Positions 24,371-36,339 are shown, counted from the stretch's first letter. The stretch: 64,000 nt of DNA from Sisyra terminalis (GCA_958496175.1 OY292275.1:41865701-41929700); one strand, 5' to 3'. The notes: generated by a model from the letters alone, not told the origin. Numbers and translations are program-made.

Positions 24371-24490
24371 TCAGGTTATGGGTTTGATTCTCGTAACAAG
24401 TAAACTTTTAATATTTCTTGATTTACGGAATTTTATAAACCCTAGAGTCGCTTGTGACTTTAGTAGTCATATAGTGAAAAATGTAAATAA
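24371..24490 (+). mobile_element. Degraded SINE copy
   Basis: B box gggtttgattctcg at about 24377, then tatttcttgatttacg and ataaaccctagagtcgct as in the other copies. The A-box half is not recognisable and the 3' part is diverged. Confidence 0.65.
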
Positions 24491-24784
24491 GCAGACGCAT
24501 ACATCTTATCAAAAGTGATTGGATGTATGTTTTCCAATAAAATTTTTCCCTACAATTTTCTTCATGATGTAACGTCGAAGAGACAGCCAGGCATTTGAAA
24601 TTTTTGGAGCGAAGTCGAAACGAAAATTAAATGACTAATTGGGAATTTGAAAAAAAAAAATTATTGATTTTTTTCATGTATTTTAAAACTTTATTATTAA
24701 TAATATTGATATTTAATACAAAAAACTTAAAAAAATTTTTTTTTCAATTAATTATAAACGATTAAAAATTGATAAAATTTAAAA

Positions 24785-25290
24785 AAAAATCACGTGACTA
24801 TAAACGCGCCATGAATGGTCACCATAGTTGTGACGTAATAATGTTATAGCTATTTTATAACAATACAGCGTTTACAGCTATTACACGTGACTAGACAATA
24901 ATATTGAATATTTATTGCTAAAAAACGAGTCGTTAGTTGATTCCAATTAGCTATGTGTGATAAATGATTTATAAAGGCAAAGTCTGATAATATTCCTGCA
25001 CTGCTTGAATCCATTTATTTCGACGTTTGCCATCTTGGGGAACATTTAAAAACATTTCGTTAGGAGTTGTTTTTGTAGTATTCGTTCATAATGGTACAAA
25101 ACAAGAACAGTAACTTTTAAGGTTCGACATGCTCAATATAAATTTCAATATTTAACTATCACAACAGAATTAAATCAATCAAAACACTGTACTTATTATT
25201 TCTGTATCAACTGCAATCATTGACAACTAACATTTGGACGTCACACGCGCTCGTGTTTGTTCGGGAGCTGTCGGCGTGTTTTCGGTACTA
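24785..25290 (-). mobile_element. Possible P-like/THAP transposon remnant surrounding the THAP fragment
   Basis: The stretch includes cacgtgactataaacgcgcc at the left and a richer-G+C patch (about 25230-25290) upstream of the THAP start. Partial inverted similarity tcacgtg/aaacgc exists between 24790 and 24895. Limits are guesses. Confidence 0.35.
24969..25130 (-). pseudogene. THAP-domain remnant with a stop replacing a zinc-binding Cys
   Basis: The minus strand reads MSNLKSYCSCFVPL, TGA, then TNTTKTTPNEMFLNVPQDGK and RRNKWIQAVQEYYQ. The C-x4-C pair after the start, an N-V-P-Q-D block and the invariant Trp before I-Q-A-V fit the THAP zinc finger used by P-element-type transposases and their domesticated relatives. 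The TGA at codon 15 sits where the second zinc Cys belongs. The downstream half of the finger (C-x2-H) is missing. Probably a P-like transposon fragment. The family call is from memory of the motif. Confidence 0.7.
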
Positions 25291-25560
25291 GATTCAAAAA
25301 ATTCAAAAATTAATTTTTATTTTGAAATAACTTTTAAATTATTGCGAAAATAAAAAAATAAAAAATAGTTTTGCTATAAAACTTATATATGATCTTTCCA
25401 TTTATCACAAAAAAAAAAAAAATTCACAAACCCAATTCTCCACTCAAATATCATATATTACATGTTTCATTGAACAAATTTTCAACCGTCAATACAGTAC
25501 TTGTAAATTGTTAGTGCAAAGTAATAAAACTCTAAATTCAATTAAAACAAAAATCGAAAA

Positions 25561-25725
25561 TCTACTAGTGGTCAAGGTGATCGCTCCAAAGCTGGTAGGT
25601 ATTGGATTCGAATCTCGTATCGTGCAAATACTTGATAATTCCAAATTTACAGATTTTTATTAACCCTAGAGTCGCTAAAGACTTTAGTAGTTATAAAGCG
25701 ACGGTAAATAACAATTAAAAAAAAC
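25561..25725 (+). mobile_element. tRNA-derived SINE copy with good A and B boxes
   Basis: A box in tggtcaaggtgatcgc and B box ggattcgaatctcg, then the shared body attaaccctagagtcgctaa, ending gacggtaaataacaatt followed by an A-run. The A-to-B spacing fits a tRNA head. This copy retains the best B box of the four. Confidence 0.8.
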
Positions 25726-26116
25726 TATGAAAGTTCTTTTCTGGTTTGAAATCTGTTTTGGAGAATTATGGTTCATTGTAATGAAGGGTGGCCACAAATT
25801 TGGAAAACCTGGAGTTATCAGGTAATTTAATTAAATCTTAAAATACCAAGGAAATATCAAAGAATTTTTAGAAAAAAATTAATTAAGATGTTTTTTTTTT
25901 CTTTAAACAGCTACCATTTCTAAACTAGTGATCCGGTTTTGTTTAACTTTAAACTTGTTCAAGATAATGTTTTGACTAATAAGTGTACTAAGTTTGATAG
26001 AAATTGGCAGAGAACTATAGGAGTTATCTTGATAAGAAGGTCAGTTATATTACAATGGTATTTTATATTCTTAATCAATAATATTTGATATTTTCGAAAT
26101 TTGGCAAAATTTGGTG

Positions 26117-26210
26117 TAGTAGCGCAGCGTGATGGGTGCAGAAGAGGCCATGACCCTGGGTGGCATATGAAAATGGTGCGGCATAATATTGATACTTATA
26201 ATAATTTTTA
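26117..26210 (+). repeat. Dispersed repeat family D, copy 1
   Basis: Contains gtagcgcagcgtgatgggtg, gaagaggccatgaccc and gggtggcatatgaaaa. An inverted copy with the same blocks is at 31553-31642. Class unknown. Confidence 0.65.
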
Positions 26211-26219
26211 TAATAAATA

Positions 26220-27190
26220 AAAGAGCTAGCTTTGAGGAAAACATGAAAAGTACATTTTTAATAGTAAAAAGATTTAAAGATATTGACTTTTTACCAGTTT
26301 TCTTAACTGAATAACGAAAATCGTATACTACACCACTGTTTTAGTGAAATTTGATAAACTATGTTTTAATCGAAAATAGTCTAAACTGCCTACGAAAAGG
26401 TTTTAAATCCCATTGAAATTAATTTTTAAATTTTATTCTATTTATTTTTTTACTTCCGGTAGTATTTCTATAGAGGTGCTTTGCATCTGTTCATAGAACC
26501 AGAAGAACTACAAAATTTATACAAATAAGTATAATTGATACAATTTATTAAATTAGTACAAAAGATAAATAGATAATACAGATGATAATACCTATTAGAT
26601 GATAGATAATACAAAAAGATGTACTCGTATAACAATATTACTTAAAAATATTTTACTAAAAAATACATCCAATAGTTGGAATCCAGTTTCCTAACTTTTT
26701 CTGCAATATCTTCTTGGAACAAAGAAGCAATTTCATTTTATCAGGAAGGATTTATTATAATATTTAATCACGACGTAGTAAGCACTTTTGGTTTGAATCG
26801 TTTTATTAATTTAAGGCAATTTAAGGGTAGAACATTTTTTTCCTTGGAAAAATTACTAAGTTTATTACTACATTCTTGAGTAGAGTATTGCAAAAAAAAA
26901 TCAATTGAACAAAAAATTTTTAATACTTTATACTTTAACACGTATTCAATATCTATCCTCGTTTTGTTGGTGGCAATTAAGATGGCTTAAAGAAGTGTGT
27001 TAAAACAACTTTAAGAATTTAAAACGATTAACGATACGATAATGAAATAAATTGAAACGCAAATCGTCATAAATGGCGGCAAAGTTAACTTTAAATCAAA
27101 AACAATTCAAATTTTATTGTTGAAAAATGTCTTTATGCATCGTAATTATAACTCACTAGCAAGTCATTTATACAGTTAAGTCGTCTGATT
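26220..27190. other. Intergenic DNA, nothing recognised
   Basis: AT-rich, with small tandem-like runs of gatagataatac near 26570-26610. No gene or mobile-element end supported. Confidence 0.45.
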
Positions 27191-28020
27191 GTCGGAGTTG
27201 TTGAACAAAGAACGAAGAAATAGTACCGAAGCTGTGATATGAAGAAGACAAACAAATTGGTATTCTAATTAACAGAAGCAATTTGTCACTTGCCTCGACC
27301 GAAACCACGTTGTCTGAATCGATAATCGACAAACTAAATTAAACATTATAGACGATTGATATCTAATCATGATGGGAATTGCAGAAGATTTCAATTGAGG
27401 CATAGCAAGAATTTTGTTCTCTTCCTCGTCCTGTTCTTCATTGTCGTCGTAAGAAGATTGTGTTTTCGATAGTCGATGACAATAATTAGTTGTAAGTGGC
27501 TAGGAAGAGAACAGAAGGAGGAGGAAGAAGTCTTTTCGACGTAGCACATGCTCGAGATGCGATCGAAGATAATTGCAGAATTGACATTTTATCCGCCAGT
27601 TAACACAACAATTAGGCGGTTACAAGCGGTCGTGCCAAGACTCTCAACATCTTACCATCTGTTCTTTGCCTCATCTTCCTCCATTGCATCCTTGTTGTCT
27701 TCATCTTCTTAAAAGTACAAATAATTCCTTGAATTTGTTGATATCTTTCGTTATGTCATCTGAGTCCGGAAATTGGGGCCTCCGCCTAATTTGCGCGCTG
27801 ATTTGAATGTTTGGCGTGAGAACGGTGGGACCTCGTGTGGTTTACGTGGACGTGGTGGACGTGACTTGGTCGTCTTCGTCAATTAAAACTTCGATGTTAA
27901 CATTAAACTGTTGCTTCGATAGTTGGGAGTAAGTTAGCAATTTTTGCACCTACTTCGGTGCGAATCGATTGCACGTGACGTGCCATCAAGCACGAAAGGC
28001 CTTAACATTGTGATACAATT
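27190..28020. other. Base-composition island without a long open frame
   Basis: About 800 bases visibly richer in G+C than either flank, with motifs such as gtggtttacgtggacgtggt, repeated gaggaggaag and gcacgtgacgtgcc. No continuous reading frame or splice-compatible exon was recognised. It could be a regulatory region, an untranslated exon or an old insertion. Confidence 0.4.
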
Positions 28021-28649
28021 CTAGAAAAATTGAGTCTTACTGAAGAATTTAAAAAATGTATTCCCTAATAAAGAATTACTTTAAAATCAAGTGCACAAAA
28101 ATAAACACATAATTTTGTCTTTTTTATTAGATTTTGTATGATTTGAATATAATACCGCGTCCATTTGTTTATGTAAAACGCTCTCACCCTTATTTTAAAC
28201 CCTTAAGATTGATTTAATGTCTTGTTCTACTGAAGGCTTAAGTTAAGCAAGTGATTTTTATTTTTACAAATATATTTTTAGGAAAAATAAAAAACAAAGT
28301 AAATGTATAACTTTTAGAGGGGCAAATATGAGTACAATCCTAGCCCATATGTGTTGGTGGGGTTGTATGACAAAACAAAACAAGGACAACAGAAAACAAA
28401 TCAATGGTCGTATGTTAGTTATATAATTAAGTTTTATTTCATTTGTGTTTTTATGACTAATGTCTTTAAGTTTTATTGGAAGTAGAAACTTCTTTAACAT
28501 CGTTGTGATTTGAAATTTGATGAAACAAAAAAGCGATAATAAAAAGAGACAAACACTTAAATCTATAGAGTTTAACATGCACGAGAATGAGATAGAAAAC
28601 ATTTTGCAATTTTTCAACTGATTTGTTTATAATGGAATTAACTACTTGC

Positions 28650-28845
28650 TCCATCTGCGTAGGCACAAATTTGAAGTGAACTAAGTAAAAGCAAGTTGAA
28701 AGCTTTGGAAGAGAGACTTATATATAGAAGTCTCTCTTCTCTGGTGTGGGCAACTGAAGCAAGTCAAATGCAAGCCTTTTGGACAAGAGCTTATTTGTGT
28801 AGACTGGCGCTTATCAGTACTCAATTGCCATTATGGTATAACTTT
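28650..28845. repeat. Dispersed repeat family C, copy 2 (empty site)
   Basis: Same left and right parts as 21519-21990 but without the MITE. It has its own small hairpin agagagactt-atatatag-aagtctctct at 28710-28737. The overlapping minus-strand frame 28466-28666 is chance. Confidence 0.7.
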
Positions 28846-28859
28846 GCCTGGTTATAGTA

Positions 28860-30970
28860 TTGATGGGTAAACCTAGAACCACCTAACCCTTTTTTATGAA
28901 AAAATAAAATATTATTTTTTCAATAATTTCTTTTTGAAACCTATAGTCATTCAATTGCCATTTATCTGCTTAAAAGTTATTTATTATTGGTACAAATGAC
29001 ATTTTATAATTAGAGTGACTTATTAACTGATAAAAAATACAAAATATTTTTTATTCCGAAATCTATATTGAAATAGTAAGACCAAAAACACGAAGGAATA
29101 CAAATTCGGTATTGTATGCTCTTCGAGGTTCATACGGTAGCAAGACAAAGTTGTTACAAAAAGCATTTTCAATGTTTATCTAAGTGCATTAGATGCTCAT
29201 TAACAATGATTTTTTTTATCTCAAATTAGATATTTTTTGTTTCTTCAACTAGTACCAACGAAAAATGGCAAAAAATTAAATCAGTAAGAAGTTCAGGGAG
29301 AAAATATTGTCAAATGTATGCCAGAAAGCCGAAGACCAGTAAATAATCCTAATCGTCGACCAACCAAATACCCATAACTGCCCAAGAACTGTTAACAGAG
29401 AAAATTCTATGCTACAACCCGGTAATGCAAGACTTATCTACAGAATAAAAGCCCTAGAAAAAACTCATAGATTTAAGGGGGGGTTGATATTGCCATAATC
29501 ACTATAATCGTTAAAAGTTATTTCATCGGATTTCTATTTAATTCAATCGTTAGATCATTTATTAGTTGGTAAAAAAGTTGAAAGCTTAAGTGATATTGAA
29601 AACGTAATTTTTTGATATTTTCCTTAGTAATTAATTGTTTTTTATTAATTTGGCATTAAAAATTCCACTCTAGATGTCAAAACGTTGATGCTATTGAGAC
29701 TGAGTATATCATTGATTTAAAATCAATAGTTGTAACACAATTTTGTGTTTTAATTGTAAATTAAAAAAAACGAAATTACTTCTTGGTACACCAAATATTT
29801 ATAAATATATATAAACAAGTCAGCAAAGTTAACAAAACTATTAAGAACCCGTCGAACCCGCGAGACTGACGCATCAAACCCTTGGGGTTCGATTGAACCC
29901 CAGATTAAGAATCACTAACCTAGATTAAATTCAATGATATTAAAAAGAAAAATTATCAAAAGCCGTACCTAGTACCTAAATATTACAACCTTCTTTCAAA
30001 TTACACAAATTTCTACAGAAAAATTAGCAATGTTTGAAATTCCAATTCTTTCGTTGTGATCAAATCCCAATAAAATTTTTATAATTGATTCTTAATTTTG
30101 TATTGTAGGAGAAAAAAATTTCTCCGTTAAAAAGACAAATTTCTACTAACACATATTCGATCCTTTTTTACCTCACGTGAACAGTATTCAATCAAGCTGA
30201 TTAGTATGATTCGATCGTAACGCCTTTTTGGGCCCAACCTAGTCGATTCGAACGAACACTAATTTAAATTGATTTTTTCCATAGCCTCCTGAATTCCAAT
30301 CATATCAACGCATTTTTTCACAAGCATGTCAAATATTTTTTACTGAAGAGAAAAAAAATTAAAACTTTATCAAAACAAACGACTCGTAACGTTCATCTAG
30401 TTTAATGAACTAATTAGAATATTTTTGGCGAAGAGGCCAGGAAAGTTGGATCAAGTCGGCTAGACACACAACGTTCAATGCCTCTTTCATTCGATTGAAT
30501 CGCCTTTCGCAAGTTTTCACATTGTTCTAACCAAATAGAGAACAATAAAAACTTAATCTAAACAAGTCTTTATTAATTAAACCAACATTTAATAGATGAC
30601 TTAAACTCCCATTACAGTGAAATTTATTAAAAATTTCACATTAGCTCAGGGTGTTATGTGTGAAGAAGCAGAATGGTATGGTAGTTTTACTGCCGTTTTT
30701 CAGTTAGGCATTGTCGTAACTAATTAATTTCAATCGTGAAATCAGCGTGAATTAGTCTCAATTTGTTGAAGATTTTCGATCTTAATACCGATTGCCTGAT
30801 TCAAAGTCTTTGCGATTTAGAAGAGTGAATCTTCTTCTTTCTCGAGTAAAGAGATAATTGGTGTTTTCGCTAGGTCGTCGCCCTTCTATTCGAAACGAAC
30901 GCAACTTGGGACTTAAAATTTTAAATGGCAAATCAAAGTTTTTGATTGAACCTTTTTAGTAGATACTAAG
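28860..30970. other. Intergenic DNA with one isolated hAT terminus
   Basis: Around 29860-29925 the sequence ggggttcgattgaaccccag followed by attaagaatcacta is a typical hAT right end without its partner. Around 29090-29480 a patch of mixed composition may be an old transposon coding remnant that I cannot identify. 30420-30910 is a second, weaker composition island. Confidence 0.4.
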
Positions 30971-32043
30971 TAGAGTCGTCAAAGATACTTTTGAAAAATA
31001 TACTTATACTAGAAAAGTTATTTTTTTAAATAGTATCCGAAGTAACTTTGGATATCTAGTTAGAAAAGGAACTTGAGTACTTATCATAAGCTACTTTTTA
31101 GTTACTTTGTATGTACTAAGTTTCGTTACGTATAAGGTAAAGTGGTAATCAGATATTATTGATAATTTGAATTTATTTATTTAGGAAGTATATGGATAAT
31201 TCTCATGAAATATTTACATTTTTGTCATTTCAGTTTTTACCAAAATCCAGGTGACCTATGATGTTTTTTTTTCTTGAAAAGAAACTTATTTGAGCTAATT
31301 GTGTTGGTTATAATTTTTGACCCATTCGAATATATCTATAGAATAATTAAGACTATCTATAGAATAGTACCCTAAAAATCATTCCCTCACTATGTCCCAA
31401 ACTTGAGGTGAGCACATTTTTTACCTACTAAATCAAAAAAAAAAACAAATAATTATTTACGAATTTGAATAACCTACATATTATATCTAAGATACTTTAA
31501 TTAGGTACTCAAAAATGTACTCTTTGTGTTTTTCTCAAAGCGAAACTTTTTATGGAATTATTAATGCCAATATACCGCCCTCATTTCATGTGTTACCCGG
31601 GGGCTATGGCCTCCTCGGCATCCACCACGCTACGCTACTTCTTTGGATATATAGTTACACTTAAGAAAAAGAACTTAATTACTTATCTTAAGTTACTTTT
31701 GAAGATTATTTTAAATATGCTCTTTTAGTTATTTTGTAGGTAGGTACTAAGATTCGTAACGTATAAAGAAACGTTGTTAGGCAAACGATATCTTATGTTT
31801 ATTTTATTTTATGGATCTAAGAAAAAGGAAAGCGTATATCTAATCTGCTGAAAACACATCACACTTTAAAAAACGATAAAAGATTTATATAAAAGGTACA
31901 CATTGAATCATATAGAAAAAACAAAATACAACTCGGTATCTAATCTCTCGGTATCTAGGTATATAAGTTACTTTTCGGTATCTAAAATAATTTTTAATTT
32001 ACAAAATACAAGATAGTATCTTAGATAATTTTTGATAGCTCTA
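30971..32043. mobile_element. Possible 1.07-kb non-autonomous element
   Basis: Outer sequences TAGAGTCGTCAAAGATACTT and the inverse of TAGAGCTATCAAAAATTATC are imperfect inverted repeats. Internal motifs (gtactaag-ttcgttacgtataa) occur twice. Flanks agree poorly as a TSD, so the class is open. Confidence 0.4.
31553..31642 (-). repeat. Dispersed repeat family D, copy 2
   Basis: Read on the minus strand: gtagcgtagcgtggtggatg, gaggaggccatagccc, gggtaacacatgaaatgagg. Lies within the putative element 30971-32043. Confidence 0.65.
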
Positions 32044-32269
32044 GTTCTTAGGATACGGAACACTTAAAATAAAGTGCTTACGGTAGAATTGGAACAAATC
32101 GTATATTTATCGTATATAATTTTATATGAAATATTTGTGTCTCAAAACCTAAACTAAAACTTTTAAATTTTCAACCTTTTTTCATATTCATTCGTAAAAG
32201 TAATATATTGAATAACTTTTATAGATTGTAAGTCAACGAATTTGGAGAGAATCATGTGTCACTGAATAA

Positions 32270-32430
32270 GGTCTTTTGGGTTATATCTTATAGGTCAGTT
32301 CTTGAGTATCGCTTAGTAAAAACCAGTAGTAATGCAAGCATAGTTTTCTTCCAACAGGTTTGATATCTTTGTTCTATTGAAGATACCTGTATGTTGATGG
32401 AATGTTTCTCCATGTTCATCACTGAAAGCT
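32270..32430 (-). pseudogene. Decayed fragment of a repeat-associated protein with an SDEHGE-FHQ motif
   Basis: The minus strand reads AFSDEHGETFHQ and, after a frameshift, IEQRYQTCWKKTML. I recall very similar SDEHGERFHQ...RYQG-W strings in many repeat-borne arthropod hypothetical proteins. The underlying element class is not known to me. Frameshifts and stops show it is dead. Confidence 0.5.
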
Positions 32431-33102
32431 CAACAGTTTTAAAGAAAGAACCTTAGACAATAGTGATGAAAATTGTTCTTTGAGACAATCCATGTTTATG
32501 GTATGTTATCAGTATTATTTTCATTGAAAGTATATAGTCATCATCTATCTTATTCCCTAGAAATCCATAAACGCTCCCCTTTCCCAAGATTTCCCAAGCT
32601 TCTTTTTCTTCACTTTTGAAAATTTAGGATTTCCCTGGATTGTTGATTTCATTTTTTTTTTACAAAATCCTAAATTTGTGACCAAACAAAGATTCTTTCA
32701 TTTACTTTTACATCATTGAGTTCTTAAAATTAGTTTTTTAAATACTTGAATGGCAAATCTTCTTGATCCAAAGCTTTGATAAGCTTTTTAGTTCAATGAA
32801 GTTTTTAACTTTCAGAGTACGTAAAAACAGGAAAAATGGAATAATTTTAATAGGGACAAGATAAAACTAAAGAGGACAAAGGCAAAGAATATGTTTATAC
32901 AACAACTCGGTAGGTAAACCAATAATCAGGTGAGCAAACTGATAAATACGGTATTTGTTTGAACCCAGGATATGTCGGAAATGCCACTGTATCTTTAAAA
33001 CAAGAACTAAAAGGACATTTTAAAGATCATTTTTGTATTTAGTAGACAAAAATACATAAAAATAAGCTACTATTGAGCCTAAAACATTTTCATTGCGTAA
33101 GT

Positions 33103-33806
33103 CAGCCCTGGCCAACCCGCGGCCCACGAGCCGCATGCGGCCCGCGAATCCCAAACGTGCGGCCCGCGAAGCCCAAACGTGCGGCCCGCGGTCATGTATG
33201 AAGAAATATTTTTGTTATAAAATTGGGTACTTCAGAATGTTTTTAAAATAACAACAAAGTAATGAAAATCTATAATAAAATATACGTTTGCGAAGCTTTT
33301 TTTTCCGAAATGAAATACATATAATAAAAATAAAAATAGGGCGTCAATAACAGACGTAAATTTGGAAAACCAGTATAGGTGTGCAACATCAACTATTGAA
33401 ATAGATTTAGAAAAATTAAGCAAGGGAAAAGAAACTCAAATCTCGCACTGAAAGAAGTGGTCATGATAATTGGTTTTATTTAAAATTGTTTGATTTATGT
33501 GTCTTGACTAATTTGATTGCTAAAATTAATTAACATGTTGATTAATATTTAAATAATTTTTTGTTTGTTCAATGTGTGTTTTCTTTGTTCATCTGGCTAT
33601 AGTATTGTTTTCTTACATTTACCTGATTGTATTTTCAGATTACCTCTGCATTCATAAAATTTATAATACTTAAAAAAAAGAATTAAGTATAAACTTTTTA
33701 ATGATAAAAAAATGAAATTATTTTTGTATGATGTCTTATGTGCGGCCCTTAGAAAATTTTAGGTCGTCAATGCGGCCCGGGGTGCAATTTGGGTTGGCCA
33801 GGGCTG
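33103..33806. mobile_element. hAT-type element, 704 bp, with perfect 8-bp TSD
   Basis: Ends CAGCCCTGGCCAACCC and its inverse (GGTTGGCCAGGGCTG). TSD GCGTAAGT at 33095-33102 and 33807-33814. The left subterminal region carries short tandem copies of gcggcccgcgaa-cccaaacgt, and both ends carry the gcggcccg motif usual for hAT termini. There is no intact transposase, so it is non-autonomous. The minus-strand 63-codon frame inside has no known match. Confidence 0.92.
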
Positions 33807-35138
33807 GCGTAAGTTATTGGTACTTCTATTGATTCTCAAATATTCACATTTAAGTCTTTTTTATATTACCTACTTTAAAAAGGATCATAGCTAGGTAGCA
33901 TGCTTAACTTGTGAGTAAGTTAAGTTTGTTTTAATTGTTGTATTTCTTTCTTCATTTTTTTTTCTTTTGTTTTCATTGTTACATAAGAAGTTGAATGTTT
34001 TGTGTTGATTCAAGCGAGTCTAATACCAAGAACAAGTTGAATCTCATGAACGTAATTTATGGATTCGCAATTAGTTACACAGTCACATATACTTACGCAA
34101 GTTTTGAAATTTATTTAATATACATAAACGTTTCTTATTCTTAAAAAGTCCAGTAAACATTCATCCTTTAGGATTAAAAACTGGATGTAGAAAATTGTCC
34201 ATTATTCTTAAGTCGAAAAAAAAAGCTTTGATCTACTATGAAAGTACAGTAAGCATATTATAGCGATCTAATGAAACTATGCGACAAACGACAGCTGGGA
34301 AATTAGCAAACAAACAAATGAACGGATCCAAGAAAAAGATGAAACGAACGAAAGAGTGAAAAAAGAGAAAAATTGCGAAAATATTAAAATGCGGAAGCGA
34401 AAAGTAACGCAGAAATGACCTTGCGAAAATAAAGTCGCGTCGCAACTACAAGTAAATCTAAACATACAAATATAGCAATAAAAGGAATTTTGGTTCGACG
34501 AAGCAAAGAAAAGAAAAACTTTGGACAATTTTTAACATTTTATCCAATGAAAATATAATCCAACTCGCAATTTTTTATATATACCTAATTCAACCATATT
34601 TAAAACAAACGAAATCAGCTCAGCAGTATAACAAATGAAATTTTAAAACTATTAACCTTAACAAGGCAAATTTTTTTAGGCATTTTTTTGTTAGCGTTAA
34701 ATCAATCAATTTTCAATGTCTAATGCGATCGTTTGCCTCCTTGTTAATTTATTTTAGCGAAGACAATATTGGAAATGAAACACTTTAACGCCAATGAAGA
34801 TTTTTTGCCCAGTCGACATCATAGGGTTGAGGAATTTCCGCACGGGGTGCAAGAGGAGAACAAAGCGTTAAAATTTTAATTAAATTTATAGAAAAAAACG
34901 GCAAAAAATTGGCAATGTTATTTTTTTTTATATATTTAAAGATGAATCATTTAACTTTGCCGAAAAACATTACCGAAAGAGGTACAGTGCCTGGCAAAAT
35001 AATTTGATATCGAAAAAATTAAAATGGGGCTAAGCTAGTCGAGCAAAAGAATGACAAATGGTTGAAATACTTTTGTTTTAAATATGAATGACTGGCGTAG
35101 TTAATTTAATCTAATCGCCAAAGCTTACATGTTTTGGG

Positions 35139-35334
35139 GGTGGTTTTTTCACTCATGGATAGATAAACCATATTTTTAGATAGCCATTTAATATATGAAA
35201 AATTATCTGGTAGATAAATCCTAAATATTCATAATACACATACATTTTTAGATAAAAATATGGATTTTTTCCATTTTTTGAATAAAATTTTTTCTAGAAG
35301 ATAAAATTCACTATCTAGATTTGAAAATACCGAC
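35139..35334. mobile_element. MITE family A, copy 2
   Basis: Shares both terminal motifs and interior motifs (agataaa, tagaagataaaattcactatctaga) with 11360-11559. Diverged, so an old family. Confidence 0.6.
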
Positions 35335-35586
35335 TCTAAGTATTGGAAATATGATGGAAACAAGTTATCACATTAGGATATGGTTCAATTATCGAAAATA
35401 ACCTGCTATCCTACAAGAGTGAAACAAAATTAAAATTTATTTTTTTAAATGCAAACTTTGAAACTATTATCATCAGAAAACTTACTAATTACCAAACTAG
35501 ATTAAACTTAACGTTGACATTTTTTTCTTTATTTCTCCTTATTCGTTTATTTAGGAGTCTTTCTTATGGTCGCTAAACTGTAAACT

Positions 35587-36235
35587 TCTAAAGGCATAAA
35601 AAGGTTTGTTGGTTTTGAAGTATTGTTTTATTGAATTATAGAGCTACAGTTTTATTCATGTAAGAAAACATGAAATGATTCCCAAATTTTAGTATCAGTT
35701 AGCAAATTCAAAAATTTATATTGACATATTCTTACACCACTCAAGCGAAGTCATAGGTATAGGCTAGAGCAGTGGTTGCCAAGTTGACTGGGCTCTTACC
35801 CATCTAACAAACATTTCCAATCTTGGGACCCACTTCTTAGCTGCTTTAAAGAAACAAGGGCGTATATATTTGTGATGCTACTGAAAATATTATTGTACTG
35901 ATTACTTTCAATTTATTTCTAAAGGCGTAAAAATGGTTTGTTGGTTTTGAGGTATTGTTTTATTGAATTATAGAGCTACAGTTTTATTCGTGAAAGAAAA
36001 CATGAAATGATTCCCAAATGTTGATATCAGTTAGTGAATTCAAAAATTTATATTGATATACTATTATACCACATAAACGAAGTCATAGGTGAATCATAGG
36101 TATTGGCTAGAGCAGTGATTCCCAAAGTTAACTGGGCTCATACACATCTAACAAACATTTCTAATCTTGGGACCCACTTCTTAGCTGTTTTAGAGAAAAG
36201 AGAGCATATATATTTGTGATGCTATTGAAAATATC
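35587..36235. repeat. Tandem duplication of about 310-330 bp
   Basis: Copy 1 (35587-about 35893) and copy 2 (about 35918-36235) share gtttgttggttttgaagtat (ag/gg variant), tattgaattatagagctaca and cttgggacccacttcttagc. Each copy includes a hAT-like left end, and only the second copy has a matching right end (36339). Confidence 0.85.
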
Positions 36236-36339
36236 AAATTTATTTTTTTCCAATTATTTACTCATATTTTATACAGTGGCGAATCACCCATAAGGACCCA
36301 CTCAATATCTGTTCGCGACCCATGGTTTGAGAAATACTG
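36113..36339. mobile_element. hAT-type MITE, 227 bp
   Basis: Left end CAGTGATTCCCAAAGTTAAC and right end GGTTTGAGAAATACTG are inverted-repeat-like. TSD GGCTAGAG/GACTATAG is imperfect (6 of 8). Its left half was copied into the upstream tandem unit, starting at 35770. Confidence 0.6.

Noticed and set aside
34756..34880. Terminal exon beginning after tattttag with frame MKHFNANEDFLPS
   Set aside because: A frame of about 40 codons is expected by chance, and no partner exon or family match was seen.
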